A DNA stretch of 12,389 nucleotides from DASPXY01 sp038227745 (GTDB lineage: Bacteria; Planctomycetota; Planctomycetia; Gemmatales; Gemmataceae): the NCBI GenBank assembly GCA_038227745.1, contig JBBRPS010000256.1, positions 1-12,389 on the forward strand, in the 5' to 3' direction. Of the stretch, positions 7,811 through 12,389 are shown one piece after another (within the stretch, counting starts at the first letter, position 1; each line of letters opens with the position of its first letter). A program made the position numbers and the translations under genes. Below the pieces are notes generated by a model. The model was not told where the DNA came from. It ran no database searches and worked only from the letters and a program-made list of their open reading frames with translations.

Positions 7811-8064
7811 TTACTGGGAAATCCGCTCCACTTGCAGCACGTCCACTCGGCGGTCATCGGGGTAGACGGCAAAGGTGACCGCGAGGGGCGATTGAAAAGG
7901 ATCCGCTTTCCATGAAACGCCTGGCCCTGCTGATCGGGATCGACGGCCAGGAGTTGGTCAATGCGATCGGCGGCCTGCGCGATCGCTTTGCGATCCGGGG
8001 CGTTGTTCCAGAGGTCCGCGAGAGCATTCAAGGCTGTCGGCACCCAGGTCACGGTGTACCTCAT
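7811..8064 (-). pseudogene. ParE/RelE-like toxin with a one-base frameshift
   Basis: It starts MRYTVTWVPTALNALADLW and resembles the intact toxin at 9013-9264 in pattern (MRYTV.W.P.A...LADL.N.A.D..A...A..RID). After RILFNRP the frame is lost in a C4 run (gggg at 7885-7888 on the + strand). Moving to the next frame restores LAVTFAVYPDDRRVDVLQV and a TAA at 7811, which aligns with LSVLFHVDPGDCMVRVISV in the intact copy. Length 254 nt is one base short of 85 codons, so one base (a C) appears lost. The ATG overlaps the antitoxin stop as ATGA (8061-8064). ParE/RelE toxins inhibit gyrase or cleave mRNA; this copy should be inactive unless frameshifting occurs or the base is a sequencing error. Confidence 0.82.
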
Positions 8065-8318
8065 CCTGGCATTCCCCGGGCCTCCAGTTCCCGCAGGAAC
8101 TCCTGAAGGGGCCTCCCCTGGCCCCGCTCGGTGCCGGCAATACGCTCCGTTTCAACAGGGTCGAAGAGTGCCTTGGCACGTTCGTACATCTCCGCCTCGG
8201 CCTGGACCCGGGGGGTAAAGTAGCCGAGCAGTTCGCCGTTGGGGGCACGGATCTCAACCATGTCTTTCACCTGCCCCAAGAGAGCGGGCAGGCTCTCATT
8301 CGCAGTCAGAGTAACCAC
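8061..8318 (-). CDS. Putative antitoxin of the frameshifted ParE/RelE-like toxin
   Basis: An 85-aa protein upstream of the broken toxin and overlapping it by 4 nt (ATGA), the usual type II order of antitoxin first. It shares its pattern with two others in this window (9261-9521 and 9801-10058): VEIR..(N/S)G..LG.(F/Y)(T)P, then a helical acidic part with LFD..E.ER, and like the 9261 copy QGRPL near the C-terminus. I do not recognise a named domain; the antitoxin role is inferred from position and paralogy. The start is GTG at 8318, giving MVTLTA like the MTVLTA of the relatives, with AAGGAGG about 10 nt upstream. The frame is intact although its toxin is not. Confidence 0.72.
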   Translation of the reverse strand: MVTLTANESLPALLGQVKDMVEIRAPNGELLGYFTPRVQAEAEMYERAKALFDPVETERIAGTERGQGRPLQEFLRELEARGMPG

Positions 8319-8333
8319 GGCTCATCTTCCTCC

Positions 8334-8558
8334 TTACTCAATCGCGACGGGGGAACCGAACTTTGCCGGCTCCGGCAGTGCCCGGCCGTCCGCCTCGTAC
8401 GCTTCGATCAGCGACTCCAGAACATCTTGTCCCTGCCTGGCGGCCTCTGCGTAAGTGTCCCCGTGGGTTTTGCAATAGGGGCCGAATTCGGGCAGCGTGA
8501 CGATGTAAGCCTCGTCCTCGTCAGACCACTGGATCACCATGCTGTAGGGGCAGTTCAT
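8334..8558 (-). CDS. hicB: HicB-family antitoxin, intact
   Basis: A 74-aa HicB-like protein: YSMVIQWSDEDEAYIVTLPEF, then GDTYAEAARQGQDVLESLIEAY and LPEP, the typical degenerate RNase H-like HicB fold. HicB binds and neutralises the mRNA interferase HicA. It ends without a clear C-terminal DNA-binding domain, as in short HicB forms. The ATG at 8558 overlaps the ancestral hicA stop as ATGA (8555-8558), and GGAGG lies 7 nt upstream. The frame is intact, while hicA before it is broken. Its stop (TAA at 8334) is 15 nt from the next start, which shares the compact spacing of the cluster. Confidence 0.85.
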   Translation of the reverse strand: MNCPYSMVIQWSDEDEAYIVTLPEFGPYCKTHGDTYAEAARQGQDVLESLIEAYEADGRALPEPAKFGSPVAIE

Positions 8559-8762
8559 TCACTTCCCTCCGCTTCTTTGATGGCTGCGCGGACCTGTTTC
8601 TCCTGATACGGCTTGGCATCATCGCCATCATTCCCGGACACGGTCACGGACTCGCCTTTGCAGCTTCGGATGCGACCAAACGGTAGGGCTCCCCTTGCCC
8701 GGGCGGAGCGAGAAACCTGCCTTTTTCAACCTGCTCCGCAGCTCCCGGATCTTTTTCGGCAT
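8555..8762 (-). pseudogene. hicA: HicA mRNA interferase, frameshifted and lacking the catalytic His
   Basis: The start MPKKIRELRSRLKKAGF and GKGS..VWSHPKL are HicA. After HPKL (near base 8660) the frame breaks; one base further on, the HicA C-terminus KGESVTVSGNDGDDAKPYQ continues to a TGA at 8555 that overlaps the hicB ATG. Length 208 nt is one base more than 69 codons, so one base (C8660 or near) appears to be extra. In addition, the active-site GKGSH motif of HicA reads GKGSP here (CCT in place of a His codon). Two lesions make a functional toxin unlikely. The ATG at 8762 has GGAG 8 nt upstream. HicA normally cleaves mRNA and pairs with the adjacent HicB. Confidence 0.83.
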
Positions 8763-8990
8763 GGGCACGGCTCCAGGCACTGCCGGCGCGGCTCCCGCGG
8801 CCGGAGAGGCTCGGCGCAGCGCCGGATCCAACCAACGCTGCTCCCGCCGCTCGGCAAGCCCCGTTGCCACATCGACGTAGAGTTTTGATTCGCTAAACCC
8901 TTCCTCATTAACCCTGATTTCGAGCATGACAAGGACACGTCGTCCAGACAGCTTTTCCTCGCCCAAGAACTCGGTTTGTATCATCGCCAT
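8628..8990 (-). CDS. Unrecognised ORF running in frame into hicA
   Basis: A 120-codon frame. Its first 76 residues are not recognised: MAMIQTEFLGEEKLSGRR, a beta-rich stretch (VLVMLEIRVNEEGF), LYVDVATGLAERREQRWLDP and an Ala/Pro-rich tail. With no stop it then continues through the HicA start Met (8762) and ends at 8628 because of the hicA frameshift. It begins 22 bp after the stop of the toxin at 9013 and is preceded by AGGG 6 nt from the ATG. It may be an independent small gene whose stop was lost, a real N-terminal domain fused to HicA, or a chance frame. The coherent, charged, protein-like sequence favours a gene. Function unknown. Confidence 0.5.
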   Translation of the reverse strand: MAMIQTEFLGEEKLSGRRVLVMLEIRVNEEGFSESKLYVDVATGLAERREQRWLDPALRRASPAAGAAPAVPGAVPMPKKIRELRSRLKKAGFSLRPGKGSPTVWSHPKLQRRVRDRVRE

Positions 8991-9012
8991 CGCACGCCCT
9001 GCCCGAAGAGGG

Positions 9013-9264
9013 TCAATCCGTTCGGCGTACAGAAATCACTCGAACCATGCAATCGCCCGGATCGACGTGGAACAGGACGGATAACGGCTCTACGGCCAGG
9101 ACGTAAAACTTGCCGAGCTGCTTCGCCCCTTTCTCCTGCTGGTCGCACAGGTGGGCGTCGATTCGGTTGGAGGCATCCGTGAAGGCCTGCTTATCCGTGG
9201 CGCGGTTGTACAGGTCCGCGAGCCGCGTCTCGGCATCCGGCAGCCACACGACGGTGTACCTCAT
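9013..9264 (-). CDS. ParE/RelE-like toxin, apparently intact
   Basis: An 83-aa protein starting MRYTVVWLPDAETRLADLYN, with ASNRIDAHL and the C-terminal strands EPLSVLFHVDPGDCMVRVISV, as in ParE/RelE-fold plasmid-stabilisation toxins. It is the only toxin in the cluster without a visible lesion. Members of this fold act on DNA gyrase or on ribosome-bound mRNA; which applies here cannot be said, since catalytic residues are poorly conserved. The ATG overlaps the antitoxin stop (ATGA, 9261-9264). A longer open frame reaches 9471 but it is the antitoxin region in a wrong frame. Confidence 0.78.
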   Translation of the reverse strand: MRYTVVWLPDAETRLADLYNRATDKQAFTDASNRIDAHLCDQQEKGAKQLGKFYVLAVEPLSVLFHVDPGDCMVRVISVRRTD

Positions 9265-9521
9265 CCCTGATTCTCCGCTGAACGGAGGCTTTGCAGGATC
9301 TCCGCAAGCGGGCGGCCCTGGTCGCGCTGCGTCGCCAGCGTCCGCTCCGCTTCCTCCAGGTCGAAGAGGCTCCGGAGTTTGGCATATTCTGCCGCTTCCT
9401 CCGCGGTGAGAAGGGGCGTGTAGTGCCCCAGTACCTTGCCGCTCTTGTCGCGAATCTCGACCGGCTCGCACACGCTGCGAAGGCGGGAGAGCAAGACATC
9501 GTCAGCGGTCAACACGGTCAT
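9261..9521 (-). CDS. Putative antitoxin of the intact ParE/RelE-like toxin
   Basis: An 86-aa protein beginning MTVLTADDVLLSRLR, with VEIRDKSGKVLGHYTP and LFDLEEAER. It is close to the protein at 9801-10058 in both sequence and DNA (45 of 47 bases identical around the start) and more distantly related to 8061-8318. I start at the ATG at 9521 because the relatives start there and AGGA lies 7 nt upstream; the frame stays open further to 9596. It is 4 nt overlapped with the toxin, so translation is coupled. No known DNA-binding domain is visible; antitoxin function is inferred from position. Confidence 0.75.
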   Translation of the reverse strand: MTVLTADDVLLSRLRSVCEPVEIRDKSGKVLGHYTPLLTAEEAAEYAKLRSLFDLEEAERTLATQRDQGRPLAEILQSLRSAENQG

Positions 9522-9527
9522 GGCTTT
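9481..9527 (-). repeat. 47-bp direct repeat shared by two antitoxin genes
   Basis: Bases 9481-9527 recur at 10018-10064 with two mismatches, an offset of exactly 537 bp. The repeat covers the first 14 codons and the ribosome-binding region of the antitoxin genes at 9261-9521 and 9801-10058, showing that one arose from the other by duplication. Confidence 0.88.
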
Positions 9528-9592
9528 ATCCTGTCGTTCCATCAGGGCCGGGACGCGAGGCTCCTGAAACCACGGAAAAGAGAGCCGGCACT

Positions 9593-9787
9593 TCACTGCC
9601 CCGCGGCGGGCGTCTTCGCGGGCGTCGCCTCCCCTTTGTCGTTGAGGCGTTGTTCGTCGGCCGCTAGTTCGGCCATGACTTCCTCAAGAGAGACGGATGT
9701 CGTCTCACGCCGGCGCTCGCGGATCATCTGCCAGAACTCGGGTGATTCTTCCAGTTTCCAGATCCTCTTCGTCCTTGTTGCCAACAT
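9593..9787 (-). CDS. Small charged protein of unknown function at a recombination joint
   Basis: A 64-aa frame, MLATRTKRIWKLEESPEFWQMIRERRRETTSVSLEEVMAELA followed by a charged, Ala/Pro-rich tail. The central part (ESPEFWQMIRERR..T.SLEEV) looks like a short helical antitoxin-type protein, but I cannot name a family. It starts within the sixth codon of the toxin remnant at 9804, in another frame, and has no close Shine-Dalgarno, so its original start may have been lost at the joint. It ends 71 bp before the next antitoxin gene's start. Confidence 0.5.
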   Translation of the reverse strand: MLATRTKRIWKLEESPEFWQMIRERRRETTSVSLEEVMAELAADEQRLNDKGEATPAKTPAAGQ

Positions 9788-9804
9788 GTCACGGTGTACT
9801 TCAT
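9787..9804 (-). pseudogene. Six-codon remnant of a ParE/RelE-like toxin
   Basis: The antitoxin at 9801-10058 ends in TGA overlapping an ATG (ATGA), exactly as in the other modules. The frame starts MKYTVT, matching MRYTVT and MRYTVV of the other toxins; the + strand reads acggtgtacttcat against acggtgtacctcat at 8051 and 9251. After these codons similarity stops and unrelated sequence (the 64-aa frame) begins. This reads as a toxin deleted by recombination soon after its start. Confidence 0.65.
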
Positions 9805-10058
9805 TCCCCCTTCTCCAGGGACTTGAGGTGTTGCATCACCTCTGCAAACGTGTACCCCGGGTGTTGGTCTGCGGCCGCCCGTTCCGCCTCCTCCAGGTCA
9901 AACAGGCCCTTGATCCTGGCGTAACGTGCCGCCTCCTCAGGCGTCAGCGCGGGGGTGTAGTGCCCGAGCACCTTGCCGCTCGGGTCCCTTATCTCGACTG
10001 GCTCGTACACACCGCGGAGGCGGGAGAGCAGGACATCGTCAGCGGTCAAGACGGTCAT
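9801..10058 (-). CDS. Putative orphan antitoxin, first gene after sufB
   Basis: An 85-aa relative of the proteins at 9261 and 8061: MTVLTADDVLLSRLRGVYEPVEIRD, SGKVLGHYTP, LFDLEEAERAA, then a C-terminus with FAEVMQHLKSLEKGE. The ATG at 10058 has AGGGG 7 nt upstream and lies 34 bp after the sufB stop, so it should be transcribed with sufB. Its partner toxin is reduced to six codons. Retained function could be cross-neutralising a related toxin or none; no domain is recognised. Confidence 0.72.
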   Translation of the reverse strand: MTVLTADDVLLSRLRGVYEPVEIRDPSGKVLGHYTPALTPEEAARYARIKGLFDLEEAERAAADQHPGYTFAEVMQHLKSLEKGE

Positions 10059-10092
10059 GGCTTTGCCCCTGTTGCTGTTGGATCGGGCCGGA

Positions 10093-11544
10093 TCAGCCAA
10101 CGCTCCCCTCCAGGCTCACTCCCAGGAGCTTTTGGGCCTCGACCGCGAACTCCATCGGCAGCTCGCGGAACACCTCCTTGCAAAACCCGTTCACGATCAT
10201 GCCCACCGCGTCCTCCGCCGACAGGCCGCGCTGCTTGCAGTAGAAGATCTGGTCCTCGCCGATCTTTGAAGTAGACGCCTCGTGTTCCACCTGCGCCGTC
10301 GGGTTGCGCACGTCGATGTACGGGAACGTGTGCGCCCCGCACCGATCGCCCAGCAGCAGCGAGTCGCACTGCGAGTAATTCCGGGCGTTCGCCGCCCCCT
10401 TCATAATCTGCACCAGGCCGCGGTACGTGTTCTGCCCTCGGCCCGCCGAGATCCCCTTCGAGACGATCGTACTTTTCGTGTTCTTGCCCAGATGGATCAT
10501 CTTCGTCCCGGTGTCCGCCTGCTGCTTGTTGTTCGTCAGCGCCACCGAGTAGAACTCGCCCACCGCGTCGTCGCCCTGCAGGATCACGCTCGGATACTTC
10601 CACGTGATCGCGGAACCCGTCTCGACCTGGGTCCACGAAATCTTCGAGCCGCGGCCGCGGCAGGCGCCGCGCTTCGTCACGAAGTTGTAGATGCCGCCCT
10701 TGCCCTCCTTGTCGCCGGGATACCAGTTCTGCACCGTCGAATACTTGATCTGCGACCCCGTACCGACCGCGACCAACTCGACCACCGCCGCGTGCAGCTG
10801 GTTCTCGTCGCGGATGGGCGCCGTGCAACCTTCCAGGTAGCTGACGTAGGCCCCCTCCTCGGCGACGATCAGCGTCCGCTCGAACTGCCCCGTTCCCGCC
10901 GTGTTGATGCGGAAGTATGTAGACAGTTCCATCGGGCAGCGCACGCCCTTGGGGATGTAGCAGAAGCTGCCGTCGCTGAAGACCGCGGAGTTCAGCGCCG
11001 CGAAATAGTTGTCGTTGTACGGCACCACCGAGCCGAGGTACTTCTTGACCAACTCGGGGTGGTGCAGCACCGCCTCGGAGAACGAGCAGAAGATGATGCC
11101 CAGCTCCGACAGCTTCTCCCGGAACGTCGTGGCCACCGAGACGCTGTCGAAGACCGCATCGACGGCGACGCCCGCCATGCGCTTCTGCTCGGTCAGCGAG
11201 ATGCCCAGCTTCTCGAAGGTCTTGCGCACCTCGGGGTCGAGCTCGTCGAGGCTGTTGAGTGTCTTTTTCGGCTTGGGCGCCGAGTAGTAGATAATGTCCT
11301 GGTAGTTGATCGGGTTGATGTGGAGGTTGGGCCACCAGCGCGGCTCCTGCATCTTGAGCCAGTACCGATACGCCTTGAGGCGCCACTCCAGCATGAACTC
11401 CGGCTCCTTCTTCTTGGCGGAGATCAGGCGGATGACGTCCTCGTTCAGCCCCGGCGGCATCGTCTCGGCCTCGATGTCCGTGACGAAGCCATACTTGTAC
11501 TCGCGGTTGGCAAGTTCCTGGATCTCGCTGGTCGCGGTAGTCAT
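10093..11544 (-). CDS. sufB: Fe-S cluster assembly scaffold SufB
   Basis: A 483-aa SufB, the scaffold subunit that receives sulfur from the desulfurase and on which the Fe-S cluster forms with SufD and SufC. Family features run the whole length: YKYGFVTDIE near the start, EPEFMLEWRLKAYRYW, FCSFSEAVLHHPELVKKYLG, SFCYIPKGVRCPMELSTYFR, NWYPGDKEGKGGIYNFVTKRG, and the C-terminal AHTFPYIDVRN. Cys393 in SQCDSLLLGD and His421-Glu422 in VEHEAS correspond to E. coli Cys405 and His433-Glu434 by my hand alignment. The start at 11544 has AAGGA 7 nt upstream, 13 bp after the regulator's stop. It is intact, but cut off from sufC by the 2.3-kb toxin-antitoxin cluster. Confidence 0.96.
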   Translation of the reverse strand: MTTATSEIQELANREYKYGFVTDIEAETMPPGLNEDVIRLISAKKKEPEFMLEWRLKAYRYWLKMQEPRWWPNLHINPINYQDIIYYSAPKPKKTLNSLDELDPEVRKTFEKLGISLTEQKRMAGVAVDAVFDSVSVATTFREKLSELGIIFCSFSEAVLHHPELVKKYLGSVVPYNDNYFAALNSAVFSDGSFCYIPKGVRCPMELSTYFRINTAGTGQFERTLIVAEEGAYVSYLEGCTAPIRDENQLHAAVVELVAVGTGSQIKYSTVQNWYPGDKEGKGGIYNFVTKRGACRGRGSKISWTQVETGSAITWKYPSVILQGDDAVGEFYSVALTNNKQQADTGTKMIHLGKNTKSTIVSKGISAGRGQNTYRGLVQIMKGAANARNYSQCDSLLLGDRCGAHTFPYIDVRNPTAQVEHEASTSKIGEDQIFYCKQRGLSAEDAVGMIVNGFCKEVFRELPMEFAVEAQKLLGVSLEGSVG

Positions 11545-11557
11545 CGTTCTATCCTTT

Positions 11558-12118
11558 TCAGTTTTCGTTCGCGGGGGCCAGCGACTCGGCGAGCGCCGTG
11601 CGCGCGGCGCCGACCGCCCCCAGGGTGAGCAGCGGGGTGGGCAAGAGGACCGCGCTGGCCAGGCGCGTGCGGACCAGGTCGGCGATCCGGCCCTCGCTCT
11701 GCAGCAGGTCGGCCAGTGTGATCTGGTCCAGCGTGCCGCGGATCCACTGTTCGAGCGTCAACCACAAGGCCCGCAGCGAGCAGGCTCCGTGGTGGACGCA
11801 GCCCGCCCCGTCGCTGGCGCTGCCGGCGTGGCGCTCGCAGTAGTTCGGCTCGTCGAACAGCGGCTCGCCGAGGACCAGCAGCAGCGACCCCAGGCCGATC
11901 TGCGCCGGCGGCCGGGCCAGACGATACCCCCCCGACCGGCCGCGCACACTCCCGATCATACCCGCCCGGCGCAGGCCCGAGAGCAGCTTGGCCACGTACG
12001 GGACCGACAGCCCCTCGGCGGCGGCGATCTCGGGCAGGGTCAACGACTGCCCTTCCGCAGCCCGGGCCAGCCGCAGCAGACAGCGAAGACCGTATTCTTC
12101 TTGCGCCATGATCTTCAT
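11558..12118 (-). CDS. Rrf2-family regulator with three Cys, probable SUF repressor
   Basis: A 186-aa winged-helix protein of the Rrf2 family (IscR, NsrR, SUF regulators). It starts MKIMAQEEYGLRCLLRLA; the DNA-binding part contains LTLPEIAAAEGLSVPYVAKLLSGLRRAGMI and the wing GRSGGYRLARPP. Three Cys typical of Fe-S-binding members are present: Cys94, Cys107 and Cys113 (spacing 12 and 5), then LTLEQW and DQITLADLL. This suggests it senses Fe-S or redox state and controls the operon it heads. The start at 12118 is chosen because GGAGG lies 5 nt upstream; an in-frame ATG at 12154 falls in the promoter and has no Shine-Dalgarno. The last 35 residues are an Ala/Leu-rich tail of unknown role. Confidence 0.88.
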   Translation of the reverse strand: MKIMAQEEYGLRCLLRLARAAEGQSLTLPEIAAAEGLSVPYVAKLLSGLRRAGMIGSVRGRSGGYRLARPPAQIGLGSLLLVLGEPLFDEPNYCERHAGSASDGAGCVHHGACSLRALWLTLEQWIRGTLDQITLADLLQSEGRIADLVRTRLASAVLLPTPLLTLGAVGAARTALAESLAPANEN

Positions 12119-12152
12119 GCGTCCCTCCGGCTCGCGATAGCCGTCTCCCTTC

Positions 12153-12180
12153 ATTCTAGGAATCTGTACTTTTTCGTCAA
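12153..12180 (-). promoter_or_regulatory. Sigma70-type promoter of the regulator-suf operon, with possible operator
   Basis: On the minus strand TTGACG (12180-12175) and TAGAAT (12158-12153) are separated by 16 bp, each matching consensus in five of six positions. The expected start is about 28 nt before the regulator ATG at 12118. An inverted repeat ATTC-CTA-GAAT (12153-12163) overlaps the -10 box and could be an operator; this part is weak. Confidence 0.7.
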
Positions 12181-12287
12181 CATTTACCGGGACGTGACCG
12201 AGGTTTTCCGGCAGCAGCGAACACGGCCGCCATCGCGTCGCCAGCGATTGCGAAATAAGTTCCGCCTATTTAGCCGCGAGCGGTGAG

Positions 12288-12389
12288 CCAGATCCCGCTA
12301 CGCGGGGGGACAGATCCCGCTACGCGGGGGGCCAGATCCCGCTACGCGGGGGGCCAGATCCCGCTACGCGGGGGGCCAGATCCCGCTAC
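12288..12389. repeat. 22-bp tandem repeat with internal hairpin, continuing past the window
   Basis: Four full units (12288, 12310, 12332, 12354) and 14 bases of a fifth run off the right edge. Units are identical apart from the first base of unit 2. Each contains the inverted repeat CCCGC-TAC-GCGGG and ends with a run of six G on the + strand. There is no spacer between units, so this is not a CRISPR array. It lies about 110 bp upstream of the SUF promoter. The rest of the stretch from 12181 to 12287 shows no gene. Confidence 0.92.

Noticed and set aside
7811..8064. Programmed ribosomal frameshifting in the toxin
   Set aside because: The C4 run is not a standard slippery heptamer and no supporting pseudoknot could be seen; a simple one-base loss explains it better.
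7811..10058. Transposon or integron carrying the toxin-antitoxin genes
   Set aside because: No transposase, integrase, terminal inverted repeats, or attC-like sites were found at or within the cluster edges.
12288..12389. CRISPR array
   Set aside because: The 22-bp units are directly adjacent with no variable spacers, and no cas gene is present.

Overview
The window is GC-rich and every gene I can support lies on the minus strand. It looks like a chromosomal piece of a planctomycete, probably from the Gemmata-like group. That is an inference from three things: a Ser/Thr kinase with a long N-terminal region and Ala/Pro linker, a PD-(D/E)XK-type protein with degenerate Glu/Arg/Leu repeats, and many small toxin-antitoxin genes next to a GC-rich SUF operon. 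No rRNA, tRNA, CRISPR array, integrase or transposase was seen.

Read in the direction of transcription (right to left), the layout is as follows. At the right edge a 22-bp hairpin-bearing tandem repeat (12288-12389) runs off the window. A good sigma70-type promoter (12153-12180) then precedes an Rrf2-family regulator with three Cys (11558-12118), followed after 13 bp by sufB (10093-11544). Next comes about 2.3 kb of small toxin-antitoxin genes and remnants (7811-10058). The SUF operon then resumes with sufC, sufD, a sufS-sufE fusion and a SufT/MIP18-type gene (3387-7791), packed with a 4-bp overlap or short gaps. Downstream are a PD-(D/E)XK-like gene with internal repeats (2223-3278), a stand-alone PLP enzyme of the D-threonine aldolase/D-serine dehydratase fold (951-2069), and the 5' part of a Ser/Thr protein kinase gene that leaves the window at base 1.

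Together the suf genes form a complete Fe-S assembly set: SufBC2D scaffold/ATPase, SufS desulfurase with its SufE sulfur acceptor on one chain, SufT maturation factor, and a probable Fe-S-sensing repressor in front.

The most notable feature is the toxin-antitoxin cluster between sufB and sufC. All its antitoxins read intact, but three of the four toxins are broken, each differently. One ParE/RelE-like toxin has lost one base in a C4 run. One HicA has a one-base frameshift and a Pro where the catalytic His is expected. One toxin is cut after six codons. Only one toxin (9013-9264) looks whole. The one-base loss in the toxin next to sufC also removes its stop and places it in the sufC frame, giving a continuous 344-codon toxin-SufC reading frame.
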